Shown: positions 31,301 through 40,319 of the stretch, piece by piece
Layout of the letters: each line of letters starts with the position of its first letter
Numbering within the stretch: position 1 is the first letter of the stretch
DNA from: an uncultured Oscillospiraceae bacterium
GTDB taxonomy: Bacteria > Bacillota > Clostridia > Oscillospirales > Acutalibacteraceae
Direction: 5' to 3'
Length of the DNA: 64,000 bases
NCBI GenBank assembly: GCA_900549825.1
Contig: URQB01000007.1
Location: 1 to 64,000 of the forward strand
Made by a program: the position numbers and the translations under genes
Notes under the pieces: model-generated
What the model was told of the DNA's origin: nothing
The model's input: the letters and a program-made list of their open reading frames with translations, nothing else
Database searches by the model: none

Positions 31301-33748
31301 TTAACTGAATGTTTTGGTATCCGGCAAGCTGTTTCTGGCCTGCCGCAAAGCGGCGTATTTTTCCTCCAGCGCCTGCTGCTTTTCTTTCTTATGGAAGGCT
31401 CTGTCCCGGTATACGGATTTATATTGCAGCTCGTTGCTGCGGCCCGCCACGTAAACCTGGTTGGAAAGCACCTCGCGCAAAAGCGCGTCGAAAGAAAGCC
31501 AGAGCTTATCGATTGCATCCTGCGCATATCCGGTCAGATCCATGGTAATGACCTCATTGAGCAGGGCTACATATTCCGTAACCGGCAGCATCCCGCGATA
31601 GGCATCCTCCAGCGCTTGTTGCGCATGGTCCGCTTCCTGCTGTGATGCTGCGCCTTCGGAAAGAATGATGTTTGCGTGCTCCCATGCCTTTTGGAACTGG
31701 AGGTATGTATAGTCGATATATTGCTCCTTTCCCGACAGCCTGCAGTTGTCAACCGCTTTTTGCAGGCCGTCCGTTGAGATGTTGGCGGTTTGCTTTTTAT
31801 TGTCCGGGCGTATGGCGCTTCTGGCCAGAACGAACTCCTGCTCTGCCGGATCCAGCAGGATATCCAGCTTGACCACGCCGTTATGCCGGATGGTGACCGT
31901 CAGCGTCTGTGTGGCTGGGTCCCATTTCGTTGTATGGGTGAAGGGGCGCGTTTGCGTTCCGCCCTCCATATCGCTGCGCAGGATCAGCTTCGGCGCGCCG
32001 CCGTTGAATGTGCCCGTTACGGTGATCGTGGTTTCGCGCGTCTGGCTGTCGTCGATCCCGATCGGGTTTCCGTTTTCGTCAAGCGTCATGTATTCCCCGC
32101 AGATTTGCACCCAGCTTTTCTCCTTGCGGGTATCCGGCGTAACAGCTTTGATCATCTCTCCCTTATCCGTGCGGTAATTGGAAAGGTAAAAGGAGAGGCG
32201 GTCCTCCTTTTCCGTGACAATTGCCGAGGTATGCTCCTGCGCCGTGATAGAGAAGGTGGAAGCGTTGCTGTAAATGGGCGTCATCGCGGCCGTTTTTTCA
32301 CCCTTTGTATTTTCCAGGTTGTTGATAAAATACCATTGGTCCTTCGTCCGCATGGCGTAGGCATCGCCCTGTGCCTGCTCCGGGAACAGATTGTCATAAT
32401 AGGCTTGATCCTTCTCCTGATCGATCAGAAGAATTCCGTTTTGAGAAAACAGCTCCCGTTCTGCATCGCGCAGGTTGGAGGGAAGCAAGGGAAGAATGCG
32501 GTAGCGTCCGGTAGAAGGGTACAGGTTTGATTCCTTCAGGTTATAGTTGAAATCCGGGTAATTCGCGCGGCCCAATACGGCGGCGGGTGTTTCCTTCAAA
32601 ACATCCTCTCTGGTTGGGATCGCGATCTCTCCGCTGAGAATCGCGTCGAAGAGCGGGGCGATCCCATATTGGAAGCCTGCAACCGGCTTCCCGTCGTTGG
32701 AGGTGGAGAAATTCGGCGCTTCCGCCTTGAAGCAGGTGCCGCCGCAGCTCATCACGAGCATCATGGATTGGACGTACATGTTTTCCGGATACGAGAGGAT
32801 CAGGTCCCACTCGTCGTCGACATACCGGTCATATTCGCCGAAGAGGGATTTTTTATCCCCGTCCACCTGCCAGTGCCACCAGTCGGACGCCACGCCCCAG
32901 TTCCCCACCAGGCCCGCCAGCCACAGGCCCTGCATGACGGAATAGGAGGAGGGGTTCCCGTACGACTCCTTGTTCATCAGCACGATATTCTCCGCATTGT
33001 TTTGAAAGGCCGAATAAAACGCCTCGTTTTTTTCAAACCATTCGAGTATCATGCCGTTGTCGTAGTTCATATTGGTGTCGGTCCAGAAGAAGAACGCGCC
33101 GTATCTGGCAGCGAGATTGATGCAGTCGATGATGTACTGGGAATTATTACTCTCCACCTCGCCGCGCCAGATCACGCCGTTGTAGAGCTCGGCGGCGTTG
33201 AGCCCGTAGAAATAGCTGTGACGACTTGCAAAGCGCTCCTCCAGCCAGGCGATTGGGATACGCTCCTCCATCTGGTATTCCCCATTGATATTCTGAATGG
33301 CATAGGGGATCTGGTTTTCCTCGCACGCATCGGCGGTCTTTTCGAGCCATGCAAGCGCTTCGTCGCTTCCGGGCAGGAGCGTATGGCCCGGGGTCAGCAG
33401 GAATACCGTATAGGGCCTCTGATTCTCCGGGATCGAATTCCATAGCGTGAGCAGAGGCTCATCGCCGTAGTAACTGATCAGATTGAGCGGATTTGCGCTG
33501 TCGATTGTGCGCTTGAGCGGCCGCTTTTCTCCGGATGATACGGTGGCAAAGGTTTTGAGCAGTACTTTGCGCGCGTTTGCGGAGAGCTGTTTTTCATCCT
33601 GCGGGAGCTGGTTGGTCATCGTATAGGCAATCGTGCCGGCAATTGCGGCGATCACAATGGCTACGGAAAGGCAGATGGATATGATTGCGGCGAGCCCCTT
33701 CTTCCGCCGCTCTTTTCCCGTTTGCCTTTTCTCCGGATCCCTGCGCAT
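31301..33748 (-). CDS. Membrane-anchored glycoside hydrolase family 98 protein
   Basis: An 815-residue protein. A basic N-terminus (about 1-18) and one membrane helix (about 18-42) anchor it with the bulk outside. The following ~560 residues match the GH98 catalytic module and its C-terminal beta domain: RTIDSANPLNLISYYGDEP, the NGEYQ..RIPIAWLEERF barrel strand, VMQGLWLAGLVGNWG, the MSCGGTCFKAEAP loop, GRYRILPLLPS and FYLSNYRTDKGEM. GH98 enzymes are endo-beta-galactosidases that release blood-group A/B glycans; some act on xylan. A FIVAR-like helical domain near 650-720 and a further helical tail end it. Own promoter. The catalytic residues cannot be assigned with certainty, and the substrate is inferred. 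Confidence 0.75.
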   Translation of the reverse strand: MRRDPEKRQTGKERRKKGLAAIISICLSVAIVIAAIAGTIAYTMTNQLPQDEKQLSANARKVLLKTFATVSSGEKRPLKRTIDSANPLNLISYYGDEPLLTLWNSIPENQRPYTVFLLTPGHTLLPGSDEALAWLEKTADACEENQIPYAIQNINGEYQMEERIPIAWLEERFASRHSYFYGLNAAELYNGVIWRGEVESNNSQYIIDCINLAARYGAFFFWTDTNMNYDNGMILEWFEKNEAFYSAFQNNAENIVLMNKESYGNPSSYSVMQGLWLAGLVGNWGVASDWWHWQVDGDKKSLFGEYDRYVDDEWDLILSYPENMYVQSMMLVMSCGGTCFKAEAPNFSTSNDGKPVAGFQYGIAPLFDAILSGEIAIPTREDVLKETPAAVLGRANYPDFNYNLKESNLYPSTGRYRILPLLPSNLRDAERELFSQNGILLIDQEKDQAYYDNLFPEQAQGDAYAMRTKDQWYFINNLENTKGEKTAAMTPIYSNASTFSITAQEHTSAIVTEKEDRLSFYLSNYRTDKGEMIKAVTPDTRKEKSWVQICGEYMTLDENGNPIGIDDSQTRETTITVTGTFNGGAPKLILRSDMEGGTQTRPFTHTTKWDPATQTLTVTIRHNGVVKLDILLDPAEQEFVLARSAIRPDNKKQTANISTDGLQKAVDNCRLSGKEQYIDYTYLQFQKAWEHANIILSEGAASQQEADHAQQALEDAYRGMLPVTEYVALLNEVITMDLTGYAQDAIDKLWLSFDALLREVLSNQVYVAGRSNELQYKSVYRDRAFHKKEKQQALEEKYAALRQARNSLPDTKTFS

Positions 33749-33799
33749 ACAAAACGCTCCTTTTCAGATGGGAAGCCCCACGCTTTTTTACATAATTTG

Positions 33800-33829
33800 A
33801 TGTTACCATTCCTGCATTCCACTTGTCAA
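33800..33829 (-). promoter_or_regulatory. Promoter of the GH98 gene
   Basis: Minus-strand TTGACA (33824-33829) and TAACAT (33800-33805), spacer 18. Confidence 0.6.
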
Positions 33830-33855
33830 TGCCTGAGGGGAGTCAGAATTGCCGC

Positions 33856-33884
33856 TTGTAAATTCGGGGAATGCCCGGTATAAT
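33856..33884 (+). promoter_or_regulatory. Promoter of metF-metH
   Basis: TTGTAA at 33856-33861 and TATAAT at 33879-33884, spacer 17. No SAM riboswitch or S-box is visible in the short leader. Confidence 0.75.
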
Positions 33885-33953
33885 TATTTCATTATGATAC
33901 AAACGCTGATAAAGGCAACTTTTGCAGAAACCGCCCGGAAAGAAGGATTTTAG

Positions 33954-34820
33954 ATGCTTATTCGAGAATGTTTCAAACAAAAAGATGTGACCCTATCCTT
34001 TGAAGTGTTTCCGCCGAAGCCAGGGATGCCCTTTCAGCCGGTACAGGATACGGTTGCCGCGCTTTCCCAATACCGTCCAGATTTTATGAGCGTCACCTAT
34101 GGCGCGGGCGGCGGCACCTCCCAGAATACGATCGATATCGCCTCCTTCATCCAGAAGGAATGCGGTACCTCGGCGCTCGCGCATCTGAGCTGTGTATCCT
34201 CCTCCAGGGAGGAGATTTCCCGGCTGATCGGCGAGCTTCAGGAGAAGGGGATTCAGAATGTGCTGGCTCTGCGCGGCGATATCCCGGACGGCATGAAATT
34301 CCCGGAGGCCGGATATTATAAATATGCCTATCAGCTGATTGAAGAGATCAAGTCCCGCGGAGATTTCTGCATCGGGGCCGCCTGCTATCCGGAAGGCCAT
34401 GTGGAGTGTGAAAGCAACGCTTCCGACCTAAACCACCTGAAGGCCAAGGTAGACTGCGGCTGCGACTTCCTGATTACCCAGATGTTTTTTGATAATCATG
34501 TACTGTACAGCTTCCTGTACCGCGCGCTGCGCGTGGGGATCGACGTGCCCGTCATCGCGGGCGTCATGCCGGTGACGAGCGGGCGGCAGATCAGGCGTAT
34601 CTGCTCCCTGGCGGGGACGACGCTCACGCCGAAATTCCGCTCGATTCTCGACCGCTTCGGAGACAATCCGGCCGCGCTTAAGCAGGCGGGGATTGCCTAT
34701 GCGACCGACCAGATTATCGATCTGCTTGCCAACGGGGTGAAGGGCATCCATCTGTATACGATGAATAAGCCCGACGTCGCGCAGAAGATTGTGGAAAATC
34801 TGTCTGAAATTTTAGGCTGA
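33954..34820 (+). CDS. metF: Methylenetetrahydrofolate reductase
   Basis: A 288-residue flavoprotein of the MetF family that reduces 5,10-methylene-THF to 5-methyl-THF, the methyl source for MetH. It has FEVFPPKPG, YGAGGGTSQNT (folate and FAD binding), ALRGDIP and DFLITQMFFDN, all in the usual places. ATG at 33954 follows GAAGGATT. metH starts 29 bases after it, forming the methionine-methyl branch operon. Confidence 0.95.
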   Translation: MLIRECFKQKDVTLSFEVFPPKPGMPFQPVQDTVAALSQYRPDFMSVTYGAGGGTSQNTIDIASFIQKECGTSALAHLSCVSSSREEISRLIGELQEKGIQNVLALRGDIPDGMKFPEAGYYKYAYQLIEEIKSRGDFCIGAACYPEGHVECESNASDLNHLKAKVDCGCDFLITQMFFDNHVLYSFLYRALRVGIDVPVIAGVMPVTSGRQIRRICSLAGTTLTPKFRSILDRFGDNPAALKQAGIAYATDQIIDLLANGVKGIHLYTMNKPDVAQKIVENLSEILG

Positions 34821-34849
34821 CCGGCGTATCGCAGGAATGGGGGATTCCA

Positions 34850-37234
34850 TTGGATATTCGTTCTTTACTGGGAAAACAAATGCTCTTTTTCGACGGCGGC
34901 ATGGGCTCGCTGCTGCAGGAGAAGGGCCTTCAGGCGGGTGCCCTGCCGGAATTGATAAATCTTACCGATCCGCAGACGATTACGGAGATCCATGCGGCCT
35001 ATTTCGAGGCGGGAAGCCATATCGTCACGACCAATACCTTCGGCGCGAACCGTCTCAAGCTTGTGGGCAGCGGGCATTCGGTAGAAGAAGTGGTTTCGGC
35101 TGCTGTATCAAATGCGCGCGCTGCGGCGGAGCAATACGCAGGGAATAGGCCCCGGTTTGTTGCCCTCGATATCGGCCCGACGGGCAAGCTGCTCGCACCG
35201 ATGGGAGAGCTGCCCTTTGAGGAGGCGGTCGTTGCCTTTGCAGAAGTCGCCCGGGCAGGCGAGCGGGCGGGCGCGGACCTCGCTATCATTGAAACCATGA
35301 CGGATACCTATGAAGCAAAGGCCGCTGTGCTTGCAGTCAGAGAACATACAAAGCTGCCCGTCTTCCTCACCTTTTCCTTCGATGCGCAGGGGAAGTTGCT
35401 CACAGGCGGCTCCATTGCCGCCGCCGTTGCGATGGCGGAAGGGCTGCGGGTGGATGCGTTGGGCTTCAACTGCGGCCTGGGGCCTGTGCAGATGAAGGAA
35501 TTTCTGCCGCAATTGCTGGAAGCCACCTCCACGCCTGTGATCCTCAACCCGAATGCGGGTATGCCCGCGGTGCGGGATGGAAAAACCGTTTATGACATAT
35601 TGCCCGATGCTTTTGCCTGCGAGATGGAGCAGATGGCGAAAATGGGCGCCTGCGTGCTCGGCGGCTGCTGCGGCACAACGCCGGACTATATCCGGGAGAC
35701 TGTTGCACGCTGTCAGGCGCTCATTCCGGTGCCGGTTGCGCGGAAGGAGAAGACAGTCGTTTCCTCCTATGCGGGAGCCTGTGAAATCGGTAGAATACCT
35801 GTTATCATCGGCGAACGCATCAATCCGACGGGGAAAAAGCGCTTCCAGCAGGCGCTGCGGGAGAACGATATGGACTACGTGCTCACGCAGGCCGTTGAGC
35901 AGCAGGAGAGCGGCGCGCATATTTTGGATGTCAACGTCGGCCTGCCCGGCATCGATGAGCGGGCGGTGATGGGGCAGGCGGTGGAAGCGCTCCAGTGCGT
36001 GACGGCGCTGCCCCTGCAGATTGATACCTCTGACCCGGCGGTGATGGAGCATGCTTTGCGGATCTATAACGGCAAGGCGATGATCAACTCCGTCAACGGC
36101 AAGCAGGAGGTGATGGATCAGGTCTTCCCCCTTGCGCGCAAATACGGCGGCGTGATCGTTGCGCTGACACTCGATGAATCCGGCATCCCCGCCACAGCGC
36201 AGGGCAGGCTTCAAATCGCATGGAAGATCGTATCCGAAGCGGCGAAATACGGAATCGATAAAAAGGATATCGTCGTGGATGCGTTGACCATGACGATCAG
36301 CTCGGATGAGAACGCGGCGAAGACCACGCTCGAAGCAGTGCGCCTGATCAAACAGGAGCTTGGCGTGAAAACCGTGCTCGGCGTCTCCAACGTATCCTTT
36401 GGCCTTCCCAGCCGGGAGGTCATCAATTCCGCCTTCTATACCCTGGCGCTCCAGGCAGGGCTGGACGCGGGCATCATCAATCCGAATATGGAATCGATGC
36501 GCGGCGCATACCTGAGCTATTGTGCGCTAGCGGGCTTTGACCCGCAGTGCGGATCGTATGTCTCCCATTTTGCAGGCGGCGGGGAGCAGGCTGCAAAGGG
36601 AAAAGAGCTGTCTCTCTATGAAATTCTGCTGCGCGGCCTGAAGGATCAGGCTTATGAGAGCACGAAGGCGTTATTGCAGATGAGGGATTCCAACGAAATC
36701 ATCAATCAGATCCTCGTGCCTGCACTCAACGAGGTTGGGCAGGGTTTTGAAAAGAAAACCGTTTTCCTCCCGCAGCTCATGAGCAGCGCCGCCGCGGCGA
36801 CCAACGCCTTTGAAGCGATCCGTGATCACCTGGTGCTCAGCGGCGCCGCGCCGGAAAAGCACGGCACGATCCTGCTCGCCACGGTAGAGGGGGATATCCA
36901 CGATATCGGCAAAAATATCGTCAGGGTCATGCTGGATAACTATGGCTTCGAAGTGATCGACCTAGGCAAAAACGTACCCTGCGAGCAGGTTGTGGATGAG
37001 GCCGGGCGGCTCGGCTGCCGGCTGGTAGGCCTGAGCGCGCTGATGACGACGACCGTCCCCGCGATGGAGCGCACGATCCGGCTCATTCGGGAGCGCGGCC
37101 TTGATTGCAGGGTCATGGTCGGCGGCGCGGTGCTCACGCAGGAGTATGCGGATGAGATCGGCGCGGATTTTTATGGAAAAGACGCGATGGCGAGCGTGCG
37201 CTACGCGCAGAAGGTATTCCACTGTGAGCCATAA
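34850..37234 (+). CDS. metH: Cobalamin-dependent methionine synthase lacking the activation domain
   Basis: A 794-residue MetH. In order: homocysteine-binding barrel (about 1-290) with the zinc ligands in GFNCGLGP and GGCCGTT, pterin-binding barrel for methyl-THF (about 320-570; GERINPTGKKRFQ, DVNVGLPG), B12 cap, and B12-binding domain with DIHDIGKN (the His ligand) and LSALMTTTV. The C-terminal S-adenosylmethionine reactivation domain of E. coli MetH is absent; in many Clostridia it is encoded separately. The start is TTG at 34850, six bases after GGGGGA; no better start is near. Operon with metF. Confidence 0.95.
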   Translation: MDIRSLLGKQMLFFDGGMGSLLQEKGLQAGALPELINLTDPQTITEIHAAYFEAGSHIVTTNTFGANRLKLVGSGHSVEEVVSAAVSNARAAAEQYAGNRPRFVALDIGPTGKLLAPMGELPFEEAVVAFAEVARAGERAGADLAIIETMTDTYEAKAAVLAVREHTKLPVFLTFSFDAQGKLLTGGSIAAAVAMAEGLRVDALGFNCGLGPVQMKEFLPQLLEATSTPVILNPNAGMPAVRDGKTVYDILPDAFACEMEQMAKMGACVLGGCCGTTPDYIRETVARCQALIPVPVARKEKTVVSSYAGACEIGRIPVIIGERINPTGKKRFQQALRENDMDYVLTQAVEQQESGAHILDVNVGLPGIDERAVMGQAVEALQCVTALPLQIDTSDPAVMEHALRIYNGKAMINSVNGKQEVMDQVFPLARKYGGVIVALTLDESGIPATAQGRLQIAWKIVSEAAKYGIDKKDIVVDALTMTISSDENAAKTTLEAVRLIKQELGVKTVLGVSNVSFGLPSREVINSAFYTLALQAGLDAGIINPNMESMRGAYLSYCALAGFDPQCGSYVSHFAGGGEQAAKGKELSLYEILLRGLKDQAYESTKALLQMRDSNEIINQILVPALNEVGQGFEKKTVFLPQLMSSAAAATNAFEAIRDHLVLSGAAPEKHGTILLATVEGDIHDIGKNIVRVMLDNYGFEVIDLGKNVPCEQVVDEAGRLGCRLVGLSALMTTTVPAMERTIRLIRERGLDCRVMVGGAVLTQEYADEIGADFYGKDAMASVRYAQKVFHCEP

Positions 37235-37252
37235 AAGAACGGAAGGCGTTCC

Positions 37253-37470
37253 ATGAAAAAAGATACGCTTTAAAAAGCGCTTGAAAAACGAGGCAGCCAA
37301 CGCGGCGCCTATTTTATCATTACAATCATCTGGGCGCTCCAGCTTTCCGTCGGCAATTTCATCATCGGCAATGCGATCGGCATTGAGCCCACCAAGATGG
37401 ATTTCCTGTATCTGATTTCCATCGCCAGCAGTTTCCCCTTGACGGCCCTGTGTGCGAATATCATTGATTT
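37253..37470 (+). pseudogene. Decayed copy of the GPH transporter gene
   Basis: ATG at 37253 (ribosome site GGAAGG) reads six codons, then a TAA at 37271. The same frame goes on with RGAYFIITIIWALQLSVGN and FIIGNAIGIEPTKM, and ends at ALCANIID, matching residues about 39-95 of the intact transporter 430 bases downstream (identical stretch SVGNFIIGNAIGIEPTK). It then joins directly to a terminator. This is a nonsense-mutated, internally deleted relic of a related transporter. Confidence 0.85.
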
Positions 37471-37504
37471 CGGTGGACCGGTATTTTCCGGTCCACCGTT
37501 TTTT
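37471..37504 (+). terminator. Intrinsic terminator at the end of the transporter relic
   Basis: CGGTGGACCGG (37471-37481) pairs with CCGGTCCACCG (37488-37498), followed by TTTTTT. It now probably ends the metF-metH transcript. Confidence 0.88.
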
Positions 37505-37600
37505 GCTTTATTTATAAATGCATTATAATATCGTACTGGAAAAAATCTTTATTGGAATAAAATTATTATGGTTTAATATGGAAAAATCGCGCTTTAGACC

Positions 37601-37629
37601 TTGTTTTTTTGTTAAGTATACGTTAAAAT
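37601..37629 (+). promoter_or_regulatory. Promoter of the GPH transporter gene
   Basis: TTGTTT at 37601-37606 and TAAAAT at 37624-37629, spacer 17, in an AT-rich stretch. Confidence 0.6.
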
Positions 37630-37685
37630 CAATAACAGTGTGTTGGAATGCATAAAATATTTTTGTGTGATTTGGAGGACAGGAA

Positions 37686-40055
37686 ATGCAGCTCAAGCAA
37701 ACGGCCCAAACTTTGCTGACGGATGTAAAGCATTACTGGAATAAGCCGCCAGCCGGAAGGTACATGCCCTTTAAGGAAATTGCCGCGTACAGTGTCGGCG
37801 GTATCGGCGCATGTTTTATTTTTACAGTCGTACAGGCTATTTCGCTTTCTGTCGGTAATTTTATTATTGGTAACGCGATCGGTATTGAGCCGACAAAAAT
37901 TTATCTGTTGTATGTCATTGCAATTTTGTCGAGTTTTCCGTTGACGGCTCTGCGCGCCAATATTATTGACAGCGCACGCAGCAAAAAAGGGAAGTACCGC
38001 CCTTATCTTCTCTATATGGGTGTTCCTACAGTGATTCTGGCAATCGGCTTTGTATGGATGCCCTATGAACATATGAGCATGCCGTTTAAAATGCTGACGG
38101 TTTTGCTTTTCAATATCGGCTTCCAGTTTTTCTATATGTTTTTCAATGAGGCATATGAAAATCTGATTCTCGTGCTTTCCCCCAATACACAAGAGCGTAC
38201 CGACACCGCAACGGTGAAATCCGTTGTTTATTCCCTCGCGCCCTCTATTGTCAATATCGTCATGCCGATGGCGGCAAAATTCCTGACCAATGGCGATATG
38301 ACCAATTTGAAGCTGTATCGGTTTGCATATCCGCCGATGCTGATTCTTGGTATCCTGCTTTCCATCATGGTGTATGCCAATACGCAGGAGAAGATCATTC
38401 AGGCGAAAACGCACGTTGTGCAGGTGAAATTTATAGACGCCCTGCGTGCCGTTGGAAAGAACAAATACTTCTGGATTATCTCTCTGGCAGGTTGGCTGGG
38501 ATTCCTGGAAGCATCCTACGGTACAATCCTGCAGTGGCTGTACCAGTACCAGCATGCCTGCACGGAAGGCCAGTTTGCCTTGATCCAGACGCTTTATGGC
38601 AATGCTTCTCTCTGGGGCATGCTGATGGCGCCTTGGGCGATTCGTCGCTTCGGCAAGAAACGTGTCCTCCTTGTGACAAACTTCTTAAATATTGTCTTTA
38701 TTGGCGCAATTTATCCGATCGTTGTGAAAGTAGACCCGCGTATGTGTATCTGGCTGGTGCTCATCTGCCTGTTCAGCAACGGCGTCGTCGGCGCATTTGC
38801 GCACGTTCTCAATCCCAGTATCCAAGGTGATATCCGTGATTACCAGCAGTATATCACGGGAGAACGCATCGACGGCATGTTCTCGACCGTCGGTCTGGTC
38901 GGCCAGATCATCACGCTGGCGACGAGCGGCGTGCTCCCCGCCGTTTATGAACGTTGCGGCATCACAACCGAGAATGCGGCGATGATGGGCTATACAAATG
39001 CATATGACGTTTTGTATAACCGTAATATTTTCGAAGATACCTTTGCCCTGCTGGTTGGCCTGTCTGTCTTTGGCGCGATCATGAATGTGATTCCCTATTT
39101 CTTCTATGATCTGACGGAGACAAAGCAGCGCGGAATGATCAATGTCTTGAAGGTCCGCGCGTTATTTGAGGACTATGGCAACAACGCGCTGTCCGACAGA
39201 GGCCTCGTTGAGACGATTGATCTGGTCAATGAGGCGCGGGAATATACGGTGGCGGAGCCGCTCTCTGAAACAAAGGACAGCATGAAAGAAGCGAAAAGGT
39301 CGGGCGATAAAGCTGCAGTAAAAGCAGCCAAAAAGGCACGCAAAGCTGCAATTGAACATAACCGCATGATCGAAATCTCCAGGTTCGTCATCGAGGAGAT
39401 GAATAAATTCAGCACGCTGGAGATGCAGGAGAAGGTTGCGGTTGCCAAAGAGGTCTATGCAGCCGGCCTGTCCAATCTTGTGAATGTTGAGCCTGATGTT
39501 TTGCAGAAGGCCAGGGCGCTGCCCAAGAAGACAGAGGAAGAAAAACTCTACCGCAAGGCCGCCATTGAGGAGGCGAGGGATCGCCTGACTTCCAAAAAGG
39601 TTATCCTCAAGCATTATCCGAACGGGCTAGTAGAATTTGATTCTTCTATTTTCGATGGCCTCTTTGCGGAGGAAGACCGGCTGGAGATGGAGCTTGAGCA
39701 GGCCTACAAGGCGCTCTTTGCCGCGAAGGAGAGCAAAGATCAGGCGGCTGTGAAGCAGGCGAGGCTCAACGTTCAGAAGGCCAAGGTGGCCCGCGCGAAG
39801 GTTCGTACGGAGATCAAGGAAGCAACCAATGCGAATTCCATCTATCACCATGCCGCTAAGCCGTGGCTGGACGCGAAAAAGCTCCTCACGCAGGAAGAGA
39901 ACTACAGGCACTACGACGAGATCGCTGCGATGTATGAGGAGGCCAAGGTCCGCGCCCAGGCCCAGGAAGCCAGGGAAGATGCGGAAGAGGCCGCAAAGGA
40001 AGCGCAGAAGAAGGCTGACAAAGAGATGGCACGTACAAACCGCAGAAATAAATAA
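37686..40055 (+). CDS. GPH/MFS family sugar:cation symporter with long charged cytoplasmic tail
   Basis: A 789-residue protein. Residues 1-480 have about 12 membrane helices and look like the glycoside-pentoside-hexuronide:cation symporter family (MFS_2): an early SVGNFIIGNAIGIEPTK segment, KKGKYRPYLL after helix 2-3, and the central QGDIRDYQQYITGERIDG motif, close to the GPH D-Y-x-x-x-x-G-x-R pattern. Residues 490-789 carry no membrane segment; they are rich in Lys, Glu and Ala with heptad-like stretches (KEAKRSGDKAAVKAAKKARK, EAREDAEEAAKEAQ) and probably form coiled coil in the cytoplasm. Typical GPH proteins are 440-520 residues. Substrate unknown, probably a glycoside. GGAGGACAGGAA precedes the ATG. 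Confidence 0.85.
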   Translation: MQLKQTAQTLLTDVKHYWNKPPAGRYMPFKEIAAYSVGGIGACFIFTVVQAISLSVGNFIIGNAIGIEPTKIYLLYVIAILSSFPLTALRANIIDSARSKKGKYRPYLLYMGVPTVILAIGFVWMPYEHMSMPFKMLTVLLFNIGFQFFYMFFNEAYENLILVLSPNTQERTDTATVKSVVYSLAPSIVNIVMPMAAKFLTNGDMTNLKLYRFAYPPMLILGILLSIMVYANTQEKIIQAKTHVVQVKFIDALRAVGKNKYFWIISLAGWLGFLEASYGTILQWLYQYQHACTEGQFALIQTLYGNASLWGMLMAPWAIRRFGKKRVLLVTNFLNIVFIGAIYPIVVKVDPRMCIWLVLICLFSNGVVGAFAHVLNPSIQGDIRDYQQYITGERIDGMFSTVGLVGQIITLATSGVLPAVYERCGITTENAAMMGYTNAYDVLYNRNIFEDTFALLVGLSVFGAIMNVIPYFFYDLTETKQRGMINVLKVRALFEDYGNNALSDRGLVETIDLVNEAREYTVAEPLSETKDSMKEAKRSGDKAAVKAAKKARKAAIEHNRMIEISRFVIEEMNKFSTLEMQEKVAVAKEVYAAGLSNLVNVEPDVLQKARALPKKTEEEKLYRKAAIEEARDRLTSKKVILKHYPNGLVEFDSSIFDGLFAEEDRLEMELEQAYKALFAAKESKDQAAVKQARLNVQKAKVARAKVRTEIKEATNANSIYHHAAKPWLDAKKLLTQEENYRHYDEIAAMYEEAKVRAQAQEAREDAEEAAKEAQKKADKEMARTNRRNK

Positions 40056-40094
40056 TAGCCGCTCACGTCTTGTGGCTTGAGGGCTGCGGTAACC

Positions 40095-40149
40095 CTTTGA
40101 TCGATCAGTCAGCCAAACAGTTTGCTTTGTTACTCGCTGCGCTTCGTAA
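40095..40149. repeat. Dispersed 55-bp repeat, copy 2
   Basis: Same 55-base architecture as 12768-12822: CTTTGATC, an 18-base different middle, and the identical 29-base core. It starts 40 bases after the transporter stop. Confidence 0.75.
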
Positions 40150-40177
40150 TCAATAATTTTACCCATTCCGATGTGGT

Positions 40178-40224
40178 AAACCCGGCTGAGAGAATGCTAT
40201 CAGTTCTTTCAGCCGGGTTTCTTT
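40178..40224 (+). terminator. Terminator after the GPH transporter
   Basis: AAACCCGGCTGA...AGAA (40178-40194) pairs with TTCT...TCAGCCGGGTTT (40204-40220) with one mismatch, followed by CTTT. Confidence 0.75.
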
Positions 40225-40231
40225 GGATCGA

Positions 40232-40284
40232 TTGTAAACCTGAATAAAAAATAAGTTGACAATAAGCGCGAATTCCTCTATCAT
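40232..40284 (+). promoter_or_regulatory. bioY promoter with BirA-type operator
   Basis: TTGACA (40256-40261) and TATCAT (40279-40284), spacer 17. The -35 is overlapped by an inverted repeat TTGTAAACC (40232-40240), 13 bases, AGTTGACAA (40254-40262). This matches the TTGTMAAC-N14/15-GTTKACAA form of BirA operators, so biotinyl-AMP-bound BirA should block bioY when biotin is plentiful. Confidence 0.8.
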
Positions 40285-40319
40285 AGGGTAGAAACCTAAG
40301 GTAAAAGGAGGCCACCCGT

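Noticed and set aside
33885..33953. SAM riboswitch before metF
   Set aside because: The leader is under 70 bases and lacks the S-box conserved elements and a terminator.
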